Assembly (NCBI GenBank): GCA_900549185.1
Contig: URNM01000035.1
Span: 1-15,216, forward strand
DNA from: an uncultured Collinsella sp.
GTDB taxonomy: Bacteria; Actinomycetota; Coriobacteriia; Coriobacteriales; Coriobacteriaceae
Length of the DNA stretch: 15,216 nt
Direction of reading: 5' to 3'
Position numbers and translations under genes: made by a program. Position 1 is the stretch's first letter. Every line of letters starts with the position of its first letter. Shown one piece after another: positions 1-6,687 of the stretch. Under the pieces are notes generated by a model, which ran no database searches, was not told the DNA's origin, and saw only the letters and a program-made list of their open reading frames with translations.

Positions 1-250
1 GGGCTTGCAGCGACGGACCTCAGGACACTCTTACACCACGTCTGCGCGCGCCACCCGAGGTCTATCGAATTTACTTCGTTTTGTCTCAAGATTGGGTCAA
101 ATTAGCGTACATCTGTTGCGCAAAATGAGCAAAAATGGCTTCGTGAAATGTCTCTATTTTCGTGCCAGTACTCATATTTGCCACTTTTTGACCACGGGGG
201 CATCTACCGCGCGAAATCGATAGGTCAAATCTGCCAAAAACGGCCCGTAA
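1..250. other. Intergenic, AT-richer stretch without a supported gene
   Basis: I see no convincing gene here. Short open frames exist on both strands (5-223 plus, 86-283 minus), but neither has a recognisable domain, and the minus-strand frame runs through the tRNA-Leu terminator. The base composition is clearly richer in A+T than the flanking genes. The heptamer GGTCAAA occurs at 95-101 and 223-229, with its inverse TTTGACC at 187-193. GACCTC at 16-21 is inverted at 57-62. This looks more like a non-coding intergenic repeat element than a gene, but one window cannot show whether it is repeated in the genome. Confidence 0.4.
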
Positions 251-251
251 C

Positions 252-276
252 AAAAAAGCTCCCATTGCTGGGAGCT
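252..276 (-). terminator. Rho-independent terminator after tRNA-Leu
   Basis: On the minus strand an 8-bp perfect stem (AGCTCCCA / TGGGAGCT, 257-264 with 269-276) has a 4-nt loop and is followed by a run of six T (252-257 read on the minus strand). It begins 11 nt downstream of the encoded CCA end of tRNA-Leu, the expected place for its terminator. The plus-strand side has only a weak T-rich tail. Confidence 0.85.
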
Positions 277-287
277 CTTTCATTTAA

Positions 288-374
288 TGGTGCGGGCGAA
301 AGGACTTGAACCTTCATGGGGTTGCCCCCATACGGACCTGAACCGTACGCGTCTGCCAATTCCGCCACGCCCGC
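288..374 (-). tRNA. tRNA-Leu (anticodon CAG)
   Basis: The minus strand folds as a class II tRNA. The acceptor stem is GCGGGCG/CGCCCGC without mismatch. The anticodon stem TACGG/CCGTA encloses loop TTCAGGT, giving anticodon CAG (Leu, reads CUG). A long variable arm (TGGGGGCAACCCCA) is typical of tRNA-Leu, and the T loop is GTTCAAGTC-like. The 3' CCA is encoded (288-290). The gene lies between a good promoter and a T-tract terminator, so it can be transcribed alone, although readthrough from tatD is also possible. Confidence 0.96.
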
Positions 375-385
375 GTGCAGGAATT

Positions 386-414
386 AGAATAACGGAGCGT
401 CACCGCGAACGCAA
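386..414 (-). promoter_or_regulatory. Sigma-70-type promoter for tRNA-Leu
   Basis: On the minus strand there is TTGCGT (-35, 409-414), a 17-bp spacer and TATTCT (-10, 386-391). The predicted start lies near 379, about 5 nt before the mature 5' end of tRNA-Leu. It lies just after the stop codon of tatD, so the tRNA need not depend on the upstream operon. Confidence 0.7.
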
Positions 415-417
415 GAA

Positions 418-1335
418 CTATTTTTGAAAAAGTTTGCAGGCGTTTTCCCAGGCAGCTCGAGCGATTGCTTCAGCGTCCTCACCGGTACGATCGACGCGGT
501 CGTTGACCAGCGCGTTTGCTGTGATGGAAATCATTGCAGGCTCGCACTCAAGACCGCGAATGGGCTCCGGCGCCATATAGGGACAATCCGTCTCGAACAA
601 AATACGGTCGAGCGGGGTCGCCGCAAATGCCTCGCGCACGTCGTCGTTGCGCTTAAAGGTAGCCGCGCCGCCATAGGCGATGTAACAACCCAAATCCACA
701 AAGCGCTCCATCGTGGCTCGGTCCTCGCCAAAGCAGTGCAGTACGCAACCGGCCTGGGGCACGCCGACCTCGCGCAACACGTTGTAGGCGTCCACATGCG
801 AGGTGCGCTCCTCGTCCGTATCCTCATGACGCAGATGTAGCTCCACCGGCACGTTACGGCACACGGCAAGCTCGAGCTGGCGCGCCATGCAGTCAATCTG
901 CACGCTATGGGGTGCCGGCGCGATATCGTCGTCATAGTCCATGTGATAGTCCAGGCCGATTTCGCCAATACCGGCGCATAAGGGGTCATCGAGTGCGGCA
1001 ACGACCTGTGCGTGAACGTCATCGGTATAGTCCGGCGCGCCATACGGATGCACGCCGGCAAGATACTTGATCTGCGGGATATCCTGCATCGGCAGAATTT
1101 CGCGCACGAGCCAATCGCTATAGTCCGTCACACTGCGTTTGTCAGCGATGGGGTCGAACATCGTCACCAACAGGTCGACACCCGCGGCTTTGGCGCGCAC
1201 GAGCGTCTCGGGCACTTCTTTGCCCCAAAACGAAAGCAGATGCGCATGCGTGTCGGCAAGCGGTGCCAAGGGCACGGGGCAGGCGACCGTCTTCTTTTTC
1301 TTGGTAAACGTCACGCGTGCGGCATTAGGCATCAT
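418..1335 (-). CDS. tatD: TatD-family metal-dependent hydrolase (putative DNase)
   Basis: This 305-residue protein belongs to the TatD family of TIM-barrel, metal-dependent hydrolases. Some members are 3'-5' exonucleases or DNases, but the substrate here cannot be told from sequence. The metal ligands are all visible: D28-T-H30-A-H32 (DTHAHL), E125 in GEIGLDY, H167 in VELHLRH, H200 in LHCF and D250 in FETDCPY. It is somewhat longer than the usual 255-265 residues because of about 25 extra residues at the N terminus, which include a lysine run and are of unknown role. The ATG at 1335 has an AGGAG 7 nt upstream; a second ATG follows directly. The gene overlaps the end of rsmA by 11 nt, so the two are probably co-transcribed and translationally coupled. 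TatD next to rsmA (ksgA) and metG is a common bacterial arrangement. Confidence 0.92.
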   Translation of the reverse strand: MMPNAARVTFTKKKKTVACPVPLAPLADTHAHLLSFWGKEVPETLVRAKAAGVDLLVTMFDPIADKRSVTDYSDWLVREILPMQDIPQIKYLAGVHPYGAPDYTDDVHAQVVAALDDPLCAGIGEIGLDYHMDYDDDIAPAPHSVQIDCMARQLELAVCRNVPVELHLRHEDTDEERTSHVDAYNVLREVGVPQAGCVLHCFGEDRATMERFVDLGCYIAYGGAATFKRNDDVREAFAATPLDRILFETDCPYMAPEPIRGLECEPAMISITANALVNDRVDRTGEDAEAIARAAWENACKLFQK

Positions 1336-2185
1336 GGATTAGCTCCTGGGCCAGGCGGACAAAGTCGGCAACATCAAGCGTCTCGGCGCGCGTAGTGGGC
1401 GCGATACCGCAAGCCTCAAAGGCGGCATCGAGCACGTCCTTGGCAAAGCCGTTGGCGCTCATGGAATTACGGATGGTCTTGCGACGCTGAGCAAATGCGG
1501 CGTCAATCACGCGAGCCACAAAGTCGCGATCGAGTCCTTCGGGCACCACGCCGCCAACACGGTCGATACGCACGACAGCCGAGTCCACGTGCGGCGCCGG
1601 CATAAAGCAACGCGGCGGCACCTCAAAGCGACCCGTCACCTGCGCATACAGGCCGAGCTTTGCCGTATAGCCGCCATAGGTCTTGTTGCCCGGCACTGCG
1701 GCAATGCGATCGGCAACCTCCTTTTGCACCATGACGACGGCACGCTTGAGTGCCGGCATCGTCTGGAAGAACTGCAGGATGATCGTCGCCGCCACGTTAT
1801 AGGGCAGGTTCGCGACAAACACCGTCGGCTCACCGCCCGCGGTCTGTTCAATCTGCTCCGGCGTCACCCTGAGCGCGTCGCCCATGATAAAGCGGAAGTT
1901 GGCATAGTCGGCGGCGTGAGCATCGAGCACCGGCTCGAGCTCGGGATCCGCCTCGATCGACGTGACGCACGCCGCTTCCTGCAGCAATGCTAGTGTCAAC
2001 GTACCGCAACCCGGACCCACCTCGAGTACGCGCTCGTCACCCGTAAGCTCAGAAAGCTCGCAAATGCGCTCGATCACATGGTTGTCGATCAGGAAGTTCT
2101 GGCCCAGGCGATGCTTGGTCGCAAGGCCAAACTCCTCCAGCAGCTCCCTGGTGGCCGTAGGGTTTGCCAAAGGCGAAGTTGTCAT
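1325..2185 (-). CDS. rsmA: 16S rRNA (adenine1518/1519-N6)-dimethyltransferase RsmA
   Basis: RsmA (KsgA) uses S-adenosylmethionine to dimethylate two adjacent adenines in the 3' terminal helix of 16S rRNA, a late step in 30S maturation. The 286-residue length is normal. Visible motifs are GQNFL at 28-32, SAM-binding EVGPGCGTLT at 55-64, the catalytic NLPYN at 126-130 (the N6-adenine methyltransferase motif IV), FMPAPHVDSAV at 194-204, and FAQRRKTIRN at 231-240. No key residue appears to be missing. The start at 2185 is fixed by a strong AAGGAGG (2191-2197). The gene lies downstream of the metG terminator-like hairpin, so it may be served by readthrough or by a promoter that I could not identify with confidence. 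Its 3' end overlaps tatD. Confidence 0.97.
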   Translation of the reverse strand: MTTSPLANPTATRELLEEFGLATKHRLGQNFLIDNHVIERICELSELTGDERVLEVGPGCGTLTLALLQEAACVTSIEADPELEPVLDAHAADYANFRFIMGDALRVTPEQIEQTAGGEPTVFVANLPYNVAATIILQFFQTMPALKRAVVMVQKEVADRIAAVPGNKTYGGYTAKLGLYAQVTGRFEVPPRCFMPAPHVDSAVVRIDRVGGVVPEGLDRDFVARVIDAAFAQRRKTIRNSMSANGFAKDVLDAAFEACGIAPTTRAETLDVADFVRLAQELIHDA

Positions 2186-2221
2186 GGTTGCCTCCTTAGC
2201 ATGATGGCGGCGTCTTGAAAC

Positions 2222-2253
2222 AAAAGGGCATGGACCGTTGCGGCCATGCCCTT
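2222..2253 (-). terminator. Terminator-like hairpin between metG and rsmA
   Basis: A 10-bp perfect stem (AAGGGCATGG / CCATGCCCTT, 2224-2233 with 2244-2253) has a GC-rich 10-nt loop. On the minus strand it is followed by TTTTGTTTC. It lies 39 nt after the metG stop codon. The T run is interrupted, so termination may be partial and allow readthrough into rsmA and tatD. Confidence 0.75.
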
Positions 2254-2292
2254 ACATCTAAACAGCAAATTGCCGATATGGCGCGCTGCGTC

Positions 2293-3894
2293 TTAGCCCA
2301 GACGCGGGAACAGCGGCTCACCCTTCTCGACGGGCTGACCGCCGGCAAGCAGGCCCCAAGTGCAAATGCCCTTGAGGTCGTCGCTCGCGGCCTCGCCCTC
2401 ACAGGACAGACGGCGCAGGGCCTCGGCAGAAGTCTGGGGCATGAGCGGCATCAGCAGGTGAGCGGCAATGCGGATGGCCTCGAGCAGGTTGTAGATCACG
2501 AACGCCAGCTCGTCAGCCTTGGCCTCGTCCTTGGCAAGCGCCCAGGGCTCGGAGTCCTCGATGTAGTGGTTGGCAGCATGGATGAGCTCCATGACCTCAT
2601 CCTTGGCTCCGCCGTAATCGAGCACGTCCATCTTGGCCATGTAGCGCTCAACCAGACCGTCGGCGATCTTTGCCAGCGGGTTGTCGAACGCATCGAACGA
2701 TGCGGGCTTGGCGGGCGCGCAACCGTCAAAGTACTTGCCGCTCATGTTGAGCGAACGCGAGATAAGGTTGCCCCAGCTGTTGGCCAGGTCGGCGTTGTAG
2801 ACCTGCTCCATGCGATCGAAGCTGATGGCACCGTCGGTACCGGGGACGACGTCGGTCATGAAGTAGTAGCGATAGCCCTCGACGCCCAACATGTCGATAA
2901 CGTCCTGCGGAGCGATGGCGTTGCCGCGGCTCTTGGACATCTTCTCAGCCTTGCCGGTCTCGGCATTGCGCACGGTCAGGAAGCCGTGGGCAAAAACGTG
3001 CTCGGGCAGGGCCTCGCCGATGGCCATGAGCATGGCGGGCCAAATGACGCAGTGGAAGCGGATGATGTCCTTACCCACGATGTGGAACTGCGCGGGCCAG
3101 CGATAGGCCAGCTCGGCACGTGCCTCGTCGGTGTCCACACCGTAGCCGACGGCCGTCATGTAGTTGAGCAGCGCATCGAACCACACGTACGTCACGTGGC
3201 CCTCGTCAAACGGGACCTGAATGCCCCAGTCAAAGCTCGTGCGGCTCACGGAAAGGTCGTTAAGGCCGCCCTCGACAAAGCTACGCACCTCGTTCATGCG
3301 GAACGCAGGCTCGACAAAGTCGGGGTGCTCGTCATAGAGCTTGAGCAGCTTGTCCTGGAAGGCAGAAAGCTTAAAGAAGTAGGACTCCTCCTGCACGCGC
3401 TCAAGCGGACGGTGGCAGTCGGGGCACAGGTGCTGGCCGACGCTGCCGTACTCCTCGTCGCCCTTCTGGACCTGCGTATCGGTGAAGTAGGTCTCGTCAG
3501 GCACGCAATACCAGCCGTCGTAGCTGCCCTTATACAGGTAACCGGACTCCTTCATGCGCTCCCACAGGTACTGCACGGCATGATGCTGGCGCGGCTCGGT
3601 GGTGCGGATGAAGTCGTCGTTGGAGATCTCGAGCTTGCTCCAAAGCTCCTTGAAGTGCGGAGCCTGGCTGTCGGTCCACTCCTGCGGCGTCATGTTGTGC
3701 TTGGCTGCGGCCTCGGCGACCTTCTCGCCGTGCTCGTCCATGCCGGTCAGGAACTTGACGTTATAGCCGGCGGAGCGGCGATAGCGAGCCTGAACATCGG
3801 CGATGATGGTGGAATAAGCCGTGCCCAGGTGCGGATCGGCGTTGACGTAGTAGATGGGCGTCGTGATAAAGAACGAAGGCTTGCTTTGATCCAT
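2293..3894 (-). CDS. metG: Methionyl-tRNA synthetase
   Basis: This 533-residue class I aminoacyl-tRNA synthetase charges tRNA-Met in the cytoplasm. Seen directly are the HIGH-box variant HLGT (22-25) after PIYYVNADP, the KMSKS loop (318-322, EKMSKSRGN), and the MetRS insertion with C130-VPDET, C157-PDC160 and the following EESYFF. The first knuckle is CxxD rather than CxxC, a variation I know from other bacterial MetRS. It lacks the C-terminal tRNA-binding (EMAP/Trbp111-like) domain found in longer MetRS, so a free Trbp111-like protein might exist elsewhere. ATG 3894 is preceded by GGAGGA (3903-3908) at 8 nt. It follows rsmI by 69 nt and ends at a terminator-like hairpin. Confidence 0.98.
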   Translation of the reverse strand: MDQSKPSFFITTPIYYVNADPHLGTAYSTIIADVQARYRRSAGYNVKFLTGMDEHGEKVAEAAAKHNMTPQEWTDSQAPHFKELWSKLEISNDDFIRTTEPRQHHAVQYLWERMKESGYLYKGSYDGWYCVPDETYFTDTQVQKGDEEYGSVGQHLCPDCHRPLERVQEESYFFKLSAFQDKLLKLYDEHPDFVEPAFRMNEVRSFVEGGLNDLSVSRTSFDWGIQVPFDEGHVTYVWFDALLNYMTAVGYGVDTDEARAELAYRWPAQFHIVGKDIIRFHCVIWPAMLMAIGEALPEHVFAHGFLTVRNAETGKAEKMSKSRGNAIAPQDVIDMLGVEGYRYYFMTDVVPGTDGAISFDRMEQVYNADLANSWGNLISRSLNMSGKYFDGCAPAKPASFDAFDNPLAKIADGLVERYMAKMDVLDYGGAKDEVMELIHAANHYIEDSEPWALAKDEAKADELAFVIYNLLEAIRIAAHLLMPLMPQTSAEALRRLSCEGEAASDDLKGICTWGLLAGGQPVEKGEPLFPRLG

Positions 3895-3963
3895 GGGGTT
3901 TGTCCTCCAGAAAAACGTTGCATACAGGGGATGATTCTAGCGCAAGGGCTGGATATCCTCCAT

Positions 3964-4842
3964 CTATTGCATATCGAGCACCATGGCATAGACATCGCGC
4001 TTACGGCGCGAGTACTTCTGCGACAGGCGCTTGGCCACTGCAGACGCGGGCTCCCCCTCCTCGAGCGCGGCGCGAATATCCTCGCGCAGGGCCTCGTCGG
4101 GATCCGCTGCCGCGGCGCCAACCGGCACGATACCGGTCTCCTCATCCTCGCTCGGCGGCGCGATGACCAGCGCAATCTCGCCCTTTACCTCGCCGCGAGT
4201 ACGCAGCTCCTCGGCAAGCTGGGCAGCGGGCCCGCGCAAGACTTCCTCGTGCAGCTTGGTGAGTTCGCGGCAGACGGCAACCTCACGCTGGGGAAAAACC
4301 TCTGCCACGGCCTCGAGCGTCGTCACGATGCGATGTGGAGACTCGTAGAAGATGAGTGCGCCGGGCACCACGGCAAGGCGCTGCAAACGGCGCACGCGGT
4401 CGCCGTGCTTTCGGCCCAAAAAGCCCTCGAAAAAAAAATGCTCGCAGGGAATGCCGGACGAAACGAGCGCCGTGACGCAAGCGGAGGGCCCGGGGATAAC
4501 TTCTACGGGCACATCGGCCTCACGCGCCGCCTCGACCAGCGCCTGGCCGGGATCGGACACGCTCGGCATGCCGGCGTCCGAGGCAAAGGCGAGGGTCTCC
4601 CCCGCCAGCAGACGGTCGACCAGGCCGGCGGCGCGGCTGGCGATCACATTCTCGTCGCAACGGACAAGCGGCTTGGAAATGCCCAGGTGCATCAGCAGCT
4701 TTGACGTCACACGCGTGTCTTCGCAGCAGATGGCATCGGCGGCGGCAAACGCCTCGCCAACGCGCGGGGACAGATCGCCCAGGTTGCCGATGGGCGTGCC
4801 GACCACATAGAGTTTGCCCGTATGGGTGCTGTTTTGCGTCAT
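3964..4842 (-). CDS. rsmI: 16S rRNA (cytidine1402-2'-O)-methyltransferase RsmI
   Basis: RsmI is a SAM-dependent tetrapyrrole-methylase-fold enzyme that methylates the 2'-O of C1402 in the 16S rRNA P-site region. The 292 residues are the usual length. Motifs in order are VVGTPIGNLGD (13-23), EDTR (41-44), SDAGMPSVSDPG (88-99), PGPSA (117-121), FYESPHR (165-171), RELTKLHEE (192-200) and KGE (220-222). The C-terminal part from about residue 245 is acidic, then basic, matching the small helical C-terminal domain of the family. The gene starts 6 nt after the GH5-like gene stops, so the two are probably translated from one message. RsmA, two genes downstream, modifies the same decoding-site region of 16S rRNA. 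Confidence 0.97.
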   Translation of the reverse strand: MTQNSTHTGKLYVVGTPIGNLGDLSPRVGEAFAAADAICCEDTRVTSKLLMHLGISKPLVRCDENVIASRAAGLVDRLLAGETLAFASDAGMPSVSDPGQALVEAAREADVPVEVIPGPSACVTALVSSGIPCEHFFFEGFLGRKHGDRVRRLQRLAVVPGALIFYESPHRIVTTLEAVAEVFPQREVAVCRELTKLHEEVLRGPAAQLAEELRTRGEVKGEIALVIAPPSEDEETGIVPVGAAAADPDEALREDIRAALEEGEPASAVAKRLSQKYSRRKRDVYAMVLDMQ

Positions 4843-4848
4843 ATCAAC

Positions 4849-5910
4849 CTATTCAATCATGCCGCGCTCGAGCGTACCGAGCGCCGCGCGGGCGTCCCAT
4901 GCTGCAATGCGCTTCTCGGTCTTCCACGTTTGGAAGAACCAACCGGCAGCCGGCGCAAACGAAGCCAGCTGATTGGCGATAAACACGCGCTCGTAGGCAT
5001 TGCGGCCCTCGGGCGTAACCGACGAGTTGGCAAAGATCGCCGCGCCCGACCATTCGCCCACCAGCACGGGGAACCCAGTCGAAATCGCTTCTTTGAGCTC
5101 GCGTTTGTTGCGCGAAATCGCCGTCGTCAGCCCGCGGGGGCTCGTGATATCGAGCGCATACTCGTCACGGTAATGGTACAGGTGAAGGTCCATGTAGACG
5201 TTCTTGTACTTGGCGCCGCGCATAAAATGCTTCCACTCGTTGGGATGCCCCGACGACGAGAAGACGACGATCTTATCCTCGGGCATATACGAACGGACGA
5301 GCTCGTAGGCGTCGCGATAGAAGTTGCGCAGGTAGTGCGCCGGAATGCCATCCGTCATGGTGAAGAGGCTCTTGCGGACGCTCATCTGCGGCGTGTCCAG
5401 CAGCTCAATGCCCAGCAGGCTCTCGGCCTCGCCGTAGCGATCGGCCAGGCGCTCGAGCACGTCGAGCGCGACATGACGGCCGTTGGTGGACGAATGCCAC
5501 TCGGCGACAGCCTCCGGCGTGGCGGGCGAATCGTTGGAATCGCCCTGGCCACCGGGCACAGTTGCCAGATCAAGCAGCACGCGGATGTCGTACTTGGCAG
5601 CCCACTCAATTGCACGGTCGATGTAGTCGACAACCGAGATGTAGGACGCATCGGACTCCTGCGAGCCAAAGGCATACCAAGGCACCGGCAGGCGCACGGC
5701 GTTGAGGCCGACCTGCGCCATGCGACGGAAATCATCCTCGCTCACAAACGTCTCGTAATGACGGCGCATGCGCTCGTTATAGGCGGCGGTGCCCATGGCC
5801 TCCTGCAGCTCGGCCGCATTGGATGCACCGGTCGCCGCGTATAGCGACGGGGTCACCCAAGGCTCGGGAATAAACCAGCCAGAGAGATTAACGCCGAGTA
5901 TCCTCTCCAT
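4849..5910 (-). CDS. GH5-like (exo-1,3-glucanase-type) protein lacking the catalytic acid/base
   Basis: The 353-residue protein has a GH5 TIM barrel most like yeast-type exo-beta-1,3-glucanases (recalled, not searched). GVNLSGWFIPEPWVTPSLY at 6-24 matches the family's N terminus. R73 in NAVRLPVPW, H243/Y245 in DLHLYHY, nucleophile E286 in VGEWS, and W329 in TWKTE are kept. The usual IELLNEP is IELLDTP (169-174), so the acid/base Glu is Thr173 and the preceding Asn is Asp172. The usual His of DLH is Ala116. A normal retaining glycosidase reaction is therefore unlikely. There is no signal peptide or membrane segment, so it should be cytoplasmic. I chose ATG 5910 (AAGGGGG just upstream); an in-frame ATG at 6114 adds 68 residues unlike the family and passes upstream of the promoter. 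rsmI follows after 6 nt. Confidence 0.85.
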   Translation of the reverse strand: MERILGVNLSGWFIPEPWVTPSLYAATGASNAAELQEAMGTAAYNERMRRHYETFVSEDDFRRMAQVGLNAVRLPVPWYAFGSQESDASYISVVDYIDRAIEWAAKYDIRVLLDLATVPGGQGDSNDSPATPEAVAEWHSSTNGRHVALDVLERLADRYGEAESLLGIELLDTPQMSVRKSLFTMTDGIPAHYLRNFYRDAYELVRSYMPEDKIVVFSSSGHPNEWKHFMRGAKYKNVYMDLHLYHYRDEYALDITSPRGLTTAISRNKRELKEAISTGFPVLVGEWSGAAIFANSSVTPEGRNAYERVFIANQLASFAPAAGWFFQTWKTEKRIAAWDARAALGTLERGMIE

Positions 5911-5930
5911 CACTGCCCCCTTCGGATCGT

Positions 5931-5945
5931 GCAGGCCGAGCCTGC
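5931..5945 (-). other. Short hairpin in the 5' UTR of the GH5-like gene
   Basis: GCAGGC/GCCTGC form a 6-bp stem with a 3-nt loop (GCAGGCTCGGCCTGC on the minus strand). It lies about 9 nt upstream of the AAGGGGG ribosome binding site, and the predicted leader is about 60 nt long. It could influence ribosome access or RNA stability, but a stem this short in GC-rich DNA can also arise by chance. Confidence 0.4.
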
Positions 5946-5975
5946 ATCGTATTGCATAGGAAAAGTATCGTTTTG

Positions 5976-6004
5976 AGTATACCCGCGCGTGCGGACAGAC
6001 GACC
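5976..6004 (-). promoter_or_regulatory. Probable promoter of the GH5-like/rsmI/metG transcript
   Basis: TATACT (-10, 5976-5981) on the minus strand matches the consensus at five of six positions. At 17 bp spacing the -35 position reads GGTCGT (5999-6004), which is weak. It lies about 65 nt before the start codon of the GH5-like gene. The poor -35 and the dyad over it are consistent with a regulated promoter. Confidence 0.5.
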
Positions 6005-6015
6005 GAACGGTCTGT
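5995..6015. promoter_or_regulatory. Dyad overlapping the -35 region (possible operator)
   Basis: ACAGAC at 5995-6000 is inverted as GTCTGT at 6010-6015, and the core GACCGAACGGTC (6001-6012) is itself a near-perfect palindrome. A GACCG-N2-CGGTC core is the kind of site many TetR-family repressors bind, but no regulator gene is present here, so the binding protein is unknown. It covers the -35 position of the TATACT promoter at 5976-5981. Confidence 0.4.
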
Positions 6016-6160
6016 AAAGTGGCGCAAAAGCGGGAGGAATGTCTGAGCGGGCGGGCCCGAGATGGCGTGCCGAGATGTACATATGTGCCGGAAGTAGGCG
6101 GCCGGAAAGCGCATCCCGTTTTTCGCAAAAGACTGGGATGCATTTTCCGCGGGTCCACAT
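6016..6160. other. Intergenic stretch without a supported gene
   Basis: Between the GH5-like promoter and the tRNA-Phe terminator I see no supported gene. A plus-strand frame starts at 6039 after GGGAGGA but runs into the antisense of tRNA-Phe and has no domain. Two minus-strand frames (5888-6196 and 5910-6158) conflict with the promoter and terminator. Confidence 0.5.
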
Positions 6161-6191
6161 AAAAGAAAAGGACCCCTTTGCAGAGGTCCTT
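6161..6191 (-). terminator. Rho-independent terminator after tRNA-Phe
   Basis: On the minus strand AAGGACC / GGTCCTT (6185-6191 with 6168-6174) form a 7-bp stem with a 10-nt loop. It is followed by TTTTCTTTT (6161-6169), starting 13 nt after the tRNA-Phe discriminator base. Confidence 0.8.
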
Positions 6192-6203
6192 GTCAATTCA
6201 AGG

Positions 6204-6276
<73 letters not shown>

Positions 6277-6287
6277 ATTTGAGGTGT

Positions 6288-6302
6288 GCCTTGTTTCAAG
6301 GC
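6288..6302 (-). other. Hairpin at the predicted 5' end of the tRNA-Phe precursor
   Basis: GCCTTGAAACAAGGC on the minus strand forms a 6-bp stem with a 3-nt loop. Its first G (6302) is 7 nt downstream of the TATACT -10 box, at the expected transcription start. The precursor RNA would begin with this hairpin, followed by 11 nt of leader and then the mature tRNA. Confidence 0.55.
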
Positions 6303-6308
6303 TTGATT

Positions 6309-6336
6309 AGTATAACCAAGGACGCGTTCCGGTCAA
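6309..6336 (-). promoter_or_regulatory. Strong promoter for tRNA-Phe
   Basis: TTGACC (-35, 6331-6336), a 16-bp spacer and TATACT (-10, 6309-6314) are close to the sigma-70/sigma-A consensus. An A/T-rich stretch (6342-6359) lies directly upstream, as in UP elements of stable-RNA promoters. The start near 6302 leaves a leader of about 25 nt before tRNA-Phe. Confidence 0.85.
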
Positions 6337-6399
6337 CCGAGAATTTTAAAAAAGTTTTTGAGCACAGCCTCGGTTCTATAAATCGGCATGTCAGAGGCA

Positions 6400-6687
6400 T
6401 CAGCCGGCAGCAAGAAGTTTTTCGCTCAGAGCCGCACGGGCAAACTCACTTGGCGTCATCCCCTCGGCAGCCGCCCGTCGACGAATGGCCTCCTTCATTC
6501 CCAGAGGAATCTTGACCGACAGCGTTGCCGTCCCCTCACCTGAGAGCGGGGGCCGTCCATGCACGATCCCACCAACGGTGTGTTCGCCATCCGGAAACTC
6601 TCCGCGCTCGTACGACTCGCACCACGCGTCAATCATTTCATCCGTTACAACCTGACCATTAGCGGCCGTATACGTCTTGCCCATCAT
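6400..6687 (-). CDS. Ribbon-helix-helix protein, putative antitoxin
   Basis: This small protein (95 residues from ATG 6687) has an N-terminal part of unknown fold (about 3-50, including DEMIDAWCESYERGEFPDGE). A C-terminal ribbon-helix-helix-like segment follows (about 54-90: ATLSVKIPLGMKEAIRRRAAAE, then GMTPSEFARAALSEKL), with the alternating strand and two helices typical of CopG/Arc-type DNA-binding proteins. The start overlaps the stop of the upstream small gene as ATGA, and GAGGGG lies just before it; the next ATG at 6684 is equally possible and better spaced. The tight coupling to a small basic partner suggests a type II toxin-antitoxin pair in which this is the antitoxin and autorepressor. 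The toxin-first order is like brnT-brnA, but the family is not established by sequence reading alone. Confidence 0.75.
   Translation of the reverse strand: MMGKTYTAANGQVVTDEMIDAWCESYERGEFPDGEHTVGGIVHGRPPLSGEGTATLSVKIPLGMKEAIRRRAAAEGMTPSEFARAALSEKLLAAG

Noticed and set aside
2215..4704. An 829-residue open frame on the plus strand, antisense to metG and rsmI
   Set aside because: It covers clear conserved genes on the other strand, has no domain, and is expected from the high-GC codon bias of the opposite strand.
4822..5844. A 340-residue open frame on the plus strand, antisense to the GH5-like gene
   Set aside because: It is a shadow of a conserved gene, has no recognisable domain and no ribosome binding site that distinguishes it.
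5888..6196. A minus-strand frame of 102 residues upstream of the GH5-like start
   Set aside because: It would cover the promoter, the dyad and the tRNA-Phe terminator, and it is not family-like.
6335..6375. Inverted repeat AACCGAG/CTCGGTT with A/T-rich loop as a terminator for the antitoxin gene
   Set aside because: The stem has a 27-nt loop and no T run directly after it on the minus strand; it fits better as the region upstream of the tRNA-Phe promoter.
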